Assembly (NCBI RefSeq): GCF_014640155.1
Contig: NZ_BMGK01000009.1
Span: 81,779 to 145,778, forward strand
DNA: 64,000 bases
From: Planktosalinus lacus
GTDB lineage: Bacteria > Bacteroidota > Bacteroidia > Flavobacteriales > Flavobacteriaceae
Reading direction: 5' to 3'
The number at the start of each line of letters is the position of its first letter. Within the stretch, counting starts at the first letter, position 1. The notes under the pieces are model-generated. The model searched no databases, had not been told where the DNA came from, and worked only from the letters and a program-made list of their open reading frames with translations. A program made the translations under genes and the position numbers. This document shows positions 50,889 to 59,462 of the stretch, piece by piece.

Positions 50889-52178
50889 GTGAAAAATCCA
50901 TTCAAGGTATTAATTGTCACCTATTACTGGCCTCCGGCGGGAGGACCTGGAGTACAACGCTGGTTGAAATTTGTGAAATATTTACGTGATTTTGATGTCG
51001 AGCCTGTTGTTTTTGTTCCTGAAAACCCACATTATCCATTAATTGATGATTCTTTTGAGTCTGAAATTCCAAAGGGAATTGAAGTGATAAAGTATCCCAT
51101 AAAAGAACCCTACCGTTTTGCTAAACTTCTTTCAAAAAAGAAAACACAAACCATCAGCAGTGGCATCATATCAGACAAAAAACAATCTTTACTGGAAAAA
51201 TTTTTATTATGGGTGCGCGGTAATTATTTTATCCCTGATGCGCGTGTGGGTTGGGTGAAGCCTTCCGTTAAATTTCTGGAAGAATATCTCATTGACAATC
51301 CTGTGGATGTTATTATTACTTCCGGTCCACCACACAGCTTGCATTTGATAGGGATGGAGCTAAAGAAAATTACAAAAACACCGTGGGTAGCTGACTTCAG
51401 GGATCCCTGGACGTCAATTGGGTATCACAAAAAACTCAATTTATCAAAAAAGTCACAAAGAAAGCACGAGAAACTCGAAGCTAACGTGCTTCAGACTGCA
51501 GACCACATCATTGTTACAAGCCAAACCACTGAAAAACAGTTTGAAGTTATCACAGATGTGCCCATCACCGTGATTACAAACGGTTATGATACAGAAATAG
51601 CAGAGGAAGTTAAGTTAGATACAAAATTTACGGTCTCTCATATTGGTTCATTGCTTACAGAAAGGAACCCTGAAATTTTGTGGAAAATCTTTTACGAACT
51701 GATTAATGAAAACAAAAGTTTTGCTTTAGACTTTCAATTACAACTTGCAGGAGTTGTGAGTGACGAGGTGGTAAAAAGTATCAAAAGCTATGGCTTAAGT
51801 GACTATTTAATCAATATAGGATATATTTCACATAATCAAGTACTTGATGTTCAGAGAAAATCACAAGTACTTTTGGTTCTTGAAATAGATAGTATTGAAA
51901 CCAGAGCGATTATTCCCGGAAAGATATTTGAGTATTTGGCCGCACAAAGACCCATTTTAGCTCTTGGTCCAAAAGAGAGTGACATAGAGTTCATAATAAA
52001 CCAAACGGGTACCGGAGTTTTTTGTAATTATAACAAAGAAGCAGAAATTAAAGAGACACTTTTATCGTGGTATCAAAAGTACAAAGATGATAAACTGGTA
52101 TTGGATCCAACCAATATAAATCAGTATAGCAGAAAAAACCTAACCAAAAAGCTGGCAAAGATCCTTAAGGCAATTTAA
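50889..52178 (+). CDS. GT4-like glycosyltransferase
   Basis: A 429-residue GT-B glycosyltransferase. The N-terminal motif is LIVTYYWPPAGGPGVQRW, a middle segment reads VDVIITSGPPHSLH, then WVADFRDPWTSIG, and the C-terminal sugar-nucleotide domain begins near HIGSLLTERNPE. It uses a GTG start (50889), 8 bp after the yfhO-like stop; no better ATG is present before the family N-terminus. Together with the flippase downstream it suggests lipid-linked glycan synthesis. Confidence 0.88.
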   Translation: MKNPFKVLIVTYYWPPAGGPGVQRWLKFVKYLRDFDVEPVVFVPENPHYPLIDDSFESEIPKGIEVIKYPIKEPYRFAKLLSKKKTQTISSGIISDKKQSLLEKFLLWVRGNYFIPDARVGWVKPSVKFLEEYLIDNPVDVIITSGPPHSLHLIGMELKKITKTPWVADFRDPWTSIGYHKKLNLSKKSQRKHEKLEANVLQTADHIIVTSQTTEKQFEVITDVPITVITNGYDTEIAEEVKLDTKFTVSHIGSLLTERNPEILWKIFYELINENKSFALDFQLQLAGVVSDEVVKSIKSYGLSDYLINIGYISHNQVLDVQRKSQVLLVLEIDSIETRAIIPGKIFEYLAAQRPILALGPKESDIEFIINQTGTGVFCNYNKEAEIKETLLSWYQKYKDDKLVLDPTNINQYSRKNLTKKLAKILKAI

Positions 52179-52193
52179 AGCAGGAGTTTTATT

Positions 52194-53648
52194 ATGGGAA
52201 TTGTTATTAAACAGTCCGTTCAGAATACCTTTAGCACTTATCTGGGTTTTGGGGTGGGGGCAATCAATACGCTTTTCCTATATACCAATTTTCTGACTGA
52301 TGAATATTACGGACTGGTGGGTTTCCTGCTTTCTGCCGCTACTATTATGATGCCTTTGATGGCTTTTGGCGTTCATAATACCCTTATTAAATTCTATACT
52401 TCATATAAAACTGCAGGAGAGCAGCAAAATTTTGTAACGACCATGCTTTTTTTACCATTACTGCTTATTCTTCCCATAGGGCTAATAGGCTATATAAGTT
52501 ATGAAACCATTACCAACTTCCTGGCCAAAGAAAATGCAATAATAGAAGATTATACCTGGATAATTTATTTGACAGCTATTTCTATGGCATATTTTGAGAT
52601 ATTCTATGCCTGGGCGCGGATTAAAATGCAGAGTGCCACAGGAAACCTTTTAAAGGAAGTCTTTCATCGTGTGGTGATTATGATATTGCTTTTTGGGGTT
52701 TATTTTGAGTTGGTGAGTGTCCACCTTTTCATTTGGTTGCTGGTTGCGGTTTATTTTCTCAGAATGCTGATCATGTTTGTATTTGCTTTGAGATTAAATT
52801 TCCCAAAACTCGCTTTCAGAATTCCTCATAACATAATCCCGGTCTTAAAATATTCTTTTTTGATCATTATAGCCGGTTCTGTTTCGCTACTGTTACTCGA
52901 TATTGATAAGGTGATGCTGGGAAAACTGATCCCAATTGAAAATGTAGCTTATTATAATGTTGCAATCTTTATAGCCACAGTAATCGCAGTGCCTGCCCGG
53001 TCGATGCACCAAATCACCTATCCTCTTACGGCTAAATTCATCAATGAAAAAAGCTCAGATAAACTGAAAGAACTTTATGTCAAAAGTTCCCTGACTCTAT
53101 TTATCGTTTCCGGTCTCCTTTTTTTGCTCATCGTACTGAACATTAAAGAACTTTATACACTACTCCCTGAAGAATATGCCACAGGGCTCTTTGTGGTAAT
53201 CTTGATTTCATCCTCCAAACTGTTGGATAACCTTATGGGAATTAACAATGCTATTTTGTATAACTCAGAATATTATCGTCTCACCATCGTCTTGGGGGTA
53301 CTATTGGCTATTCTTACAATTGTACTCAATTTGGTGTTTATTCCCATTCTGGGAATGGAAGGTGCTGCCATTGCAACAGTGATTTCACTTTTACTCTATA
53401 GCTTCGCAAAAATAGCCGTGGTCAATGTGAAATTTAAAATGCATCCTTTTACTTTCGAAACGGGAAAAACCTTTCTTTTAATCCTGATAACAACATTTGC
53501 CTTCTTTTTCTGGGATTTTAACTTTCATTCGGTTATGAATATACTATTGAAGTCGCTTTTGATCTCTGTGCTGTATTTACTAGTGGTATACAAAGGCAAG
53601 CTATCTGAAGATATTTCCGATTTTATGAAAAGGTTTCTGCCTTTTTGA
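52194..53648 (+). CDS. Polysaccharide flippase (MATE/Wzx-like)
   Basis: A 484-residue membrane protein with 12-14 helices, of the polysaccharide biosynthesis (Wzx-like) family that moves lipid-linked oligosaccharides across the inner membrane. Opening motif GIVIKQSVQNTFSTYLGFGVGA is typical of Bacteroidota members. It starts 15 bp after the glycosyltransferase and closes the yfhO-GT-flippase set. This is the only flippase in the window. Confidence 0.9.
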   Translation: MGIVIKQSVQNTFSTYLGFGVGAINTLFLYTNFLTDEYYGLVGFLLSAATIMMPLMAFGVHNTLIKFYTSYKTAGEQQNFVTTMLFLPLLLILPIGLIGYISYETITNFLAKENAIIEDYTWIIYLTAISMAYFEIFYAWARIKMQSATGNLLKEVFHRVVIMILLFGVYFELVSVHLFIWLLVAVYFLRMLIMFVFALRLNFPKLAFRIPHNIIPVLKYSFLIIIAGSVSLLLLDIDKVMLGKLIPIENVAYYNVAIFIATVIAVPARSMHQITYPLTAKFINEKSSDKLKELYVKSSLTLFIVSGLLFLLIVLNIKELYTLLPEEYATGLFVVILISSSKLLDNLMGINNAILYNSEYYRLTIVLGVLLAILTIVLNLVFIPILGMEGAAIATVISLLLYSFAKIAVVNVKFKMHPFTFETGKTFLLILITTFAFFFWDFNFHSVMNILLKSLLISVLYLLVVYKGKLSEDISDFMKRFLPF

Positions 53649-53947
53649 AAACAACAATAGCAACCATAAAGAAAGCGTTCTCTCTGCAAATAGTTTTAGT
53701 TTATCACAAGAACTACTTACTTATCTAATTGTTTTTTAATTATCTAACTTTTTATAAGAAAGCTTATTATAAAACAAACTCCCCTTTAAAATATTCAAAT
53801 ATTTTGATAAAAAATTAAGAAGAGAATCTTCAAGAAGTTAAAAGGTTTGCATTATTGTTCAAATAGCTTTATCTTATGAGGTGAATTTTAGTTCTAAAGT
53901 TCCACTACCTATAACTAATTTAAATTTCAAAAAACATTTTAAGAAAA
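53649..53947. other. AT-rich spacer before the amine-metabolism-like gene cluster
   Basis: This 299-bp spacer holds no credible open reading frame and no tRNA. It contains an AT-only inverted repeat, AAAATATT-ca-AATATTTT (53788-53805), and a small GAAGA-gaa-TCTTC repeat (53819-53831), either of which could be an operator. I do not find a clean TAnnTTTG box; TAAATTTC near the end is the closest. No T-rich terminator hairpin follows the flippase gene. Confidence 0.4.
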
Positions 53948-55261
53948 ATGCCAGAAGAACTAACCAAATCTCAAGCGCTGCTTGAACGAAGAAAAAAAAT
54001 AGTAGCCAACGGAGTAGGAATCTTTAATACTGCCACCGTTAAAGAAGCAAAAGGTGCAATAATCACAGACGTTGATGGTCGTGAACTCATTGATTTCGCG
54101 GGCGGAATAGGCGTGGTCAATGCCGGCCATTGTCCGGAACCGGTCGTGGAAGCCATCAGGGAACAGGCAGGGAAATACTTGCATACCAGTTTTAACGTGG
54201 TTACCTATGAGCCCTATATAAAATTATGCGAAGAGCTCGCCGAAATCCTTCCCCATGGCGACAACACCAAAGCAATGTTGATCAGCACCGGTGCGGAAGC
54301 CGTCGAAAACGCCATTAAGATTGCCCGTCAATATACAAAAAGACCTGCCGTTTTATGTTTCACGGAAGCCTATCATGGGCGGACACTGCTCGGAATGAGC
54401 TTGACTAGTAAAGTGAACTATAAATTTTCCTCCGGACCTTTTGCTCCTGAAATATACCGAATACCATTTCCAAACGTCTATAAATATTCCGGCAAACAGA
54501 GTATGGATGATTTTGTGGAGACTGAGCTGACGAGACTTAAAGAAAGTGCTCACAGCATGGTCGATATCAACAGTGTAGCAGCCATCATCATTGAACCCAT
54601 TCAGGGTGAAGGCGGATTTAATCCTGTGCCACAAAAATACCTTGAGGGTTTGCGCTCTTTCTGTGATGAGCATGGTGTCTTGTTGATAATGGATGAAATC
54701 CAAAGTGGATTCTGCCGAACGGGTTACTGGGCCAGCTGGCAACACTACGGGGTGCAACCGGATTTAAGCACCTATGCAAAATCGATGGGCTCCGGACTTC
54801 CTATTGCAGCCGTTGTAGGCCGTGGTGAAATCATGGATGCTGCCGGTATCGGAACCATTGGTGGAACCTATATAGGGAGCCCTATATGTTGTGTGGCCTC
54901 CTCTGCAACGATACAGTTTATGAAAGACAAAAACCTAAATCAACGGGCGGTCCATATTGGAAAAATCATAACAGACAGAATAGAAAATCTTCAGAAGGAA
55001 TTTCCTGAAATAGGGGATGTCAGGGGAATAGGAGCAATGATAGGTATAGAATTCGTTCACGATAATGATCCCGGAAAACCTGCAACAGAATTATGTGATA
55101 AAATAGTTAAAGGCTGTGCTGCAGCCGGTCTTATCCTTTTGAGCGCCGGGACTTTTAAAAATGTTCTACGGATTCTTTCTCCGCTGGTAATCACAGATGA
55201 ACAGTTAAATCAAGGACTGGATATTCTGGAAAGTCAAATTAGAAAACACGTCAAGCAGTAA
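53948..55261 (+). CDS. gabT: GABA aminotransferase-like class III PLP aminotransferase
   Basis: A 437-residue class III aminotransferase very similar in layout to E. coli GabT: LIDFAGGIGVVNAGH (47-61), TGAEAVENAIKIAR (114-127), YHGRT, IIIEPIQGEGGF (213-224), and PLP lysine Lys278 in STYAKSMGSGLP, with Asp249 in LIMDEIQSG. It would transfer an amino group from a terminal amine (GABA, putrescine-like or omega-amino acid) to 2-oxoglutarate. First gene of the seven-gene cluster. Its G+C is locally high (row 54121 has 35 of 60; row 54241 has 33 of 60), unlike most of the window. Confidence 0.9.
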   Translation: MPEELTKSQALLERRKKIVANGVGIFNTATVKEAKGAIITDVDGRELIDFAGGIGVVNAGHCPEPVVEAIREQAGKYLHTSFNVVTYEPYIKLCEELAEILPHGDNTKAMLISTGAEAVENAIKIARQYTKRPAVLCFTEAYHGRTLLGMSLTSKVNYKFSSGPFAPEIYRIPFPNVYKYSGKQSMDDFVETELTRLKESAHSMVDINSVAAIIIEPIQGEGGFNPVPQKYLEGLRSFCDEHGVLLIMDEIQSGFCRTGYWASWQHYGVQPDLSTYAKSMGSGLPIAAVVGRGEIMDAAGIGTIGGTYIGSPICCVASSATIQFMKDKNLNQRAVHIGKIITDRIENLQKEFPEIGDVRGIGAMIGIEFVHDNDPGKPATELCDKIVKGCAAAGLILLSAGTFKNVLRILSPLVITDEQLNQGLDILESQIRKHVKQ

Positions 55262-55343
55262 TTTAGTAAGTAGTTTAAAATACCCGGAAAGAAGTAAGTC
55301 TTTTTCCGGTAAACCTTTTAGTTATAAAATAATAATAAAATAA

Positions 55344-56279
55344 ATGAGACCATTTGCAGTAGCAGGAATACAGATGAAGGTTTCAGCAGTCGCTTCCAAT
55401 TTGGAGATGATGAAGCTGAAACTTGATATAACCATGAGTCTTTACCCTTGGGTGGATATGGTTGTTTTTAGTGAATTATGCGGTTACGGGCCGCTTACAC
55501 ATACCGCTCAGGAGATACCCGGGGAATTTGAACAGCAGATGCAGGCATTGGCTAAAAAACACAACATTTGGTTGTTGCCGGGTTCTATTTTTGAAAAGGA
55601 TCACGGCCGTATTTATAATACAGCCACCGTAATCAATCCGGAAGGTGAGATTGTTACACGTTACAGAAAAATGTTTCCTTTTTATCCCTATGAGGTGGGT
55701 GTAACACCCGGCTCTGAATTTTGCGTCTTTGATGTGCCCGGTGTGGCTAAATTTGGCGTTTCCATTTGTTATGATATGTGGTTCCCTGAAACGGTAAGAA
55801 CCCTCACTGTGATGGGGGCCGAAGTAATCCTTCACCCTACAATGACGGGAACGATTGACCGTGAGATTGAACTTTCAATAGTAAGGGCAATGGCAGCAGT
55901 AAACCAATGTTATTTCTTTGACGTAAATGGCCTGGAATCCGGTGGAAGCGGAAGATCAATTGTTTGTGGTCCTGACGGGCGTGTCATCTATCAAGCAGAG
56001 GGAAATGAAGAGATTTTTCCATTGGAATTGAATATCGAAAGGGTAAGAAGAAGTCGGGAACTAGGTATCCTGCGTTTGGGACAACCGTTAAAGAGTTTTC
56101 GCGACCATATAGGCCAGTTTGGCATCTATCAGCCGGGAGCAGATTTGCCATACCTTAATTCATTAGGCCCTCTGATTAAGCCAACAAGAATAGACACACT
56201 TACAAAATTAAAAATGAAGGAAAATGAATATGAACCACCCACAGCACCAACAGGATATAAAGGTTTTGGGGAACTTTAA
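55344..56279 (+). CDS. Nitrilase-superfamily carbon-nitrogen hydrolase (amidase)
   Basis: A 311-residue C-N hydrolase with the full catalytic set: Glu44 (VFSELCGYG), Lys109 (RYRKMFPF) and Cys142 (SICYDMWFPE). It belongs with aliphatic amidases, N-carbamoylputrescine amidases and beta-ureidopropionases; the exact branch cannot be told by eye. A C-terminal stretch of about 60 residues beyond the core (LGQPLKSFRDHIG to the end) may shape the active site or the oligomer. It lies 82 bp after the aminotransferase and 10 bp before the VOC gene. Confidence 0.9.
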   Translation: MRPFAVAGIQMKVSAVASNLEMMKLKLDITMSLYPWVDMVVFSELCGYGPLTHTAQEIPGEFEQQMQALAKKHNIWLLPGSIFEKDHGRIYNTATVINPEGEIVTRYRKMFPFYPYEVGVTPGSEFCVFDVPGVAKFGVSICYDMWFPETVRTLTVMGAEVILHPTMTGTIDREIELSIVRAMAAVNQCYFFDVNGLESGGSGRSIVCGPDGRVIYQAEGNEEIFPLELNIERVRRSRELGILRLGQPLKSFRDHIGQFGIYQPGADLPYLNSLGPLIKPTRIDTLTKLKMKENEYEPPTAPTGYKGFGEL

Positions 56280-56289
56280 ACAATAATTA

Positions 56290-56697
56290 ATGGGAGGAGT
56301 ACCACAAAAAAAGCAAAAGACTGAAAAGCCATTTAAAGATTATATTAACTGGTTTGAAATACCTGCAGTCAATTTTCAGCAGGCACTGGATTTTTATAAT
56401 CACATCTATGCCATGGAGATGGAAACAAAGCATGATGACAACTATTCCATGGCTTTTTTTCCGGCAACGACCGGTATAGGGGGAGCCATAGTGGCTGGTC
56501 CCGGTTCCATGCCCAGTGATACAGGACCTTTATTATATCTCAACGGAGGCAAAGACCTCAATACAATTTTACAAAGGGTAGAAGTCGCCGGCGGAAGGAT
56601 TGTATTGCCTAAAACCCTGATCAATGAAGAATCAGGATACTTCGCCATCTTTATAGATTGCGAAGGAAATAAACTTGCCTTACATTCAAAAAAATAA
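56290..56697 (+). CDS. VOC superfamily (glyoxalase-like) protein
   Basis: A 135-residue single VOC-domain protein. It opens with KDYINWFEIPAVNFQQALDFYNHIY and ends with GYFAIFIDCEGNKLALHSK, the beta-alpha-beta-beta-beta motifs that build the metal site. It lacks a full glyoxalase I ligand set that I can confirm, so it could be an isomerase, dioxygenase or binding protein. The following gene starts 4 bp later. It sits in a catabolic-looking operon, where it may act on a keto- or aldehyde intermediate. Confidence 0.85.
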   Translation: MGGVPQKKQKTEKPFKDYINWFEIPAVNFQQALDFYNHIYAMEMETKHDDNYSMAFFPATTGIGGAIVAGPGSMPSDTGPLLYLNGGKDLNTILQRVEVAGGRIVLPKTLINEESGYFAIFIDCEGNKLALHSKK

Positions 56698-56701
56698 CTT
56701 T

Positions 56702-59446
56702 ATGCCAGAGAAAAAAACCATAACCTCCAATCATTACAATGTCGCGCAGTTGCGTGTTGAAACTTGGAACAATCTAAAAAACAGGTCAACCAAACTTCAA
56801 ACCAGTACCAGAGGCTCAACAGAAGAAAAAGAAGTGAAAAAAGAAGTGCGGGAAATCCTGAAGGAACTGGAAAGTATTGAATGTTACTTTGCATTTCCCG
56901 GAGTTTCACGTTTAAGAGCGCTTAATGAAATGCTAGACCGAAAGGAACATGCAGCAATCTCTCATAGAATTGCTGATATCACTAAGCACCTTGTAAGTGG
57001 CAAATACCGAAATACAAGTGATTTTTATGAAGAGGATGAACAAGGTGTAGATTTATCAGAAAACATGGAATCAGCTGATGGAGTTCGTAAAAATTACTTC
57101 GAAGTTTTATTTGTGGAAGACATATCTCAGCAAGAAGAGCATAAGTTAAGGCGGGATTTGAAAGATCTTCAGGTGTCCGGGGAGCAGTTCTATTACGGAA
57201 TCGTGGTGCAGCGTTCCTTTGAAGACGCATTGATTGCTTTACGTTTCAACCCAAACATTCAGGCAGTAGTCATACGATATGCCCCTCCTTACCGTTCAAA
57301 AAAAATTAGCCCGCTGATTAAGCCATTCATTCAAAATATTTTGAAAATGGATTATTCGGCTACCCCGCAGGCGGAATTAGGCCCGGTATTAGGCCCTTTG
57401 GTCAAAAAGTTTAGGCCTGAACTGGATACATATTATGTTACAGATACTTCCCTGGCAAATCTTAAGGACAGTACGTTGAAAAGTTTCCGTCGTATTTTTT
57501 ACAGGGCGGAAGACCTTCAGGAATTGCATTTGACTATTCTGAGAGGAATAAGCGAAAGATATGAAACACCTTTCTTTTCAGCTCTCAAGGAATACAGTAA
57601 AAAGCCCACCGGAATTTTCCATGCCATGCCGATATCAAGAGGGAATTCCGTTTTTAAATCACGATGGATAAACGATTTTGGGAGCTTCTACGGTAGAAAC
57701 ATGTTTTTGGCAGAAACTTCCTCAACAACAGGGGGTCTTGACTCTTTGCTGCAACCCACGGGTTCCTTAAAGAAGGCTCAAAAAATGGCAAGTAACGCAT
57801 ACGGCTCTCAGCATACTTTTTTTGTAACCAATGGTACTTCAACAGCAAATAAGATTGTCGTACAGGCCCTTGTAAAGCCAGGGGATGTGATTTTGATTGA
57901 CAGGGATTGCCATAAATCTCACCACTACGGCCTTGTGCTTGCGGGAGCCTATCCGGTGTATTTGGATTCTTACCCTATTGAAAAGTATTCTATGTATGGC
58001 GCCGTTCCGCTGGAGCAGATTAAGGAAAAGCTACTGCAATTAAAAAAGGCCGGTAGACTGGACCTTGTGAAAATGCTACTGCTTACTAACTGTACCTTTG
58101 ATGGATTGGTTTATAATGTGGAAAGAGTGATGCAGGAGATACTGGCAATAAAGCCGGATATGATATTTCTGTGGGATGAAGCCTGGTTTGCATTTGCTGG
58201 ATTTACTTATAATTACAAGCAACGCACGGGAATGTTTGTTGCAAAAAAACTTTGCGATAAATACAAAAGCGACAGCTACAGGGAAGAATATGAAGCACAT
58301 ATCAAAAACCTGAAAAAAGACGAGGTGTCTAAGTTGCCTAACCCCGATGAGGTTCGTATCAGGGTATATTCTACCCAAAGTACCCATAAAACATTAAGCA
58401 GTTTCCGCCAAGGGTCTATGATCCATATCTGGGATGAGGATTTCCGTAGAAAAAGTGAAAACACCTTTATGGAGGCTTATATGACACATACATCTACCTC
58501 ACCTAACTACCAGATGCTCGCATCCCTTGATGTTGGGCGTAGACAGGTCCAGTTTGAGGGCTATGAACTGGTAGAAAAAAGTGTAGAGTTGGCGATGGTT
58601 TTACGTGCAAAAATAAACGACCATCCCAAGCTGAACAAATATTTTGATGTCCTCACGATAAGTGATTTTATTCCGGAAGCATACCGGGAATCTGGGTTGT
58701 CTGAATATTACAATAAAAAAAACGGCTGGAATAGTATGGATAATGCCTGGGAGAATGACGAATTTGTGCTTGATCCCACTAAAATAACGTTGCATATTGG
58801 AAATACGGGAGTCGATGGAGACACCTTTAAAAATAAATATCTCATGGATAAATTTAATATCCAGATTAATAAAACTTCAAGGAACACAGTGCTTTTTATG
58901 ACAAACATCGGGACGACCCGGGGAAGTGTTACCTATCTGACCAACGCACTTTTGAAAATAGCCGATGAGCTTGATCGTGAATTCAGTTCACTAAGTGAAA
59001 AAGAAAGTAAGATCCGCCAAGAGCGTATACAGTCCCTGACAAAGGATTACCCACCATTACCTGATTTCAGTTATTTTCATCATTCTTTTCAGGCCGTTCC
59101 CGGGGTACCGGGGGGAAATATTCGGGAAGCTTTCTTCCTGGCTTATAATGAAGAAAATTATGAATATATAGCCATAAAGGACTGTCTTCCTGTCATGAAG
59201 AATGATCGCACATTAGTGGCCTCTACCTTTATAATTCCTTATCCACCCGGTTTTCCGGTGCTGGTTCCGGGTCAGGTAGTCAGCGAGGAAATCATACAAT
59301 TCCTAACCGCTTTGGATGTGTCTGAAATTCACGGATACAGGGCTGACCTGGGGCTTCGTATTTTTAAAGAAGGTGTTTTAAACCGGCAAAAAACAGCAAC
59401 CTCTATGGGTGCTATGTCAGGAAACACAAAAAAACTGATTAAATAA
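56702..59446 (+). CDS. Orn/Lys/Arg decarboxylase-family PLP enzyme with extended N-terminus
   Basis: A 914-residue fold-type I PLP enzyme. The core has TNGTSTANKIVVQAL (near residue 375), DRDCHKSHHYG, TNCTFDGLVYN, LWDEAWFAF with Asp492, and the PLP lysine Lys563 in STQSTHKTLSSF, followed by MTHTSTSPNYQMLAS. These are the hallmarks of LdcC/SpeC/AdiA amino-acid decarboxylases. The region before the core is some 150 residues longer than in those enzymes (711-755 aa in total). The ATG at 56702 is chosen over an in-frame ATG at 56675, which lies within the VOC gene. It likely decarboxylates a basic amino acid or a derivative; often annotated only as a class I/II aminotransferase. Confidence 0.88.
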   Translation: MPEKKTITSNHYNVAQLRVETWNNLKNRSTKLQTSTRGSTEEKEVKKEVREILKELESIECYFAFPGVSRLRALNEMLDRKEHAAISHRIADITKHLVSGKYRNTSDFYEEDEQGVDLSENMESADGVRKNYFEVLFVEDISQQEEHKLRRDLKDLQVSGEQFYYGIVVQRSFEDALIALRFNPNIQAVVIRYAPPYRSKKISPLIKPFIQNILKMDYSATPQAELGPVLGPLVKKFRPELDTYYVTDTSLANLKDSTLKSFRRIFYRAEDLQELHLTILRGISERYETPFFSALKEYSKKPTGIFHAMPISRGNSVFKSRWINDFGSFYGRNMFLAETSSTTGGLDSLLQPTGSLKKAQKMASNAYGSQHTFFVTNGTSTANKIVVQALVKPGDVILIDRDCHKSHHYGLVLAGAYPVYLDSYPIEKYSMYGAVPLEQIKEKLLQLKKAGRLDLVKMLLLTNCTFDGLVYNVERVMQEILAIKPDMIFLWDEAWFAFAGFTYNYKQRTGMFVAKKLCDKYKSDSYREEYEAHIKNLKKDEVSKLPNPDEVRIRVYSTQSTHKTLSSFRQGSMIHIWDEDFRRKSENTFMEAYMTHTSTSPNYQMLASLDVGRRQVQFEGYELVEKSVELAMVLRAKINDHPKLNKYFDVLTISDFIPEAYRESGLSEYYNKKNGWNSMDNAWENDEFVLDPTKITLHIGNTGVDGDTFKNKYLMDKFNIQINKTSRNTVLFMTNIGTTRGSVTYLTNALLKIADELDREFSSLSEKESKIRQERIQSLTKDYPPLPDFSYFHHSFQAVPGVPGGNIREAFFLAYNEENYEYIAIKDCLPVMKNDRTLVASTFIIPYPPGFPVLVPGQVVSEEIIQFLTALDVSEIHGYRADLGLRIFKEGVLNRQKTATSMGAMSGNTKKLIK

Positions 59447-59462
59447 TTTTAAAAACAATATT

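Noticed and set aside
54353..54757. 134-codon open frame on the minus strand inside the GabT-like gene
   Set aside because: It mirrors a conserved aminotransferase gene on the other strand and its translation shows no domain or sensible composition. The raised G+C lengthens chance frames here.
55476..55835. 119-codon minus-strand frame over the nitrilase-family gene
   Set aside because: It opposes the catalytic Glu-Lys-Cys region; no plausible start context or domain.
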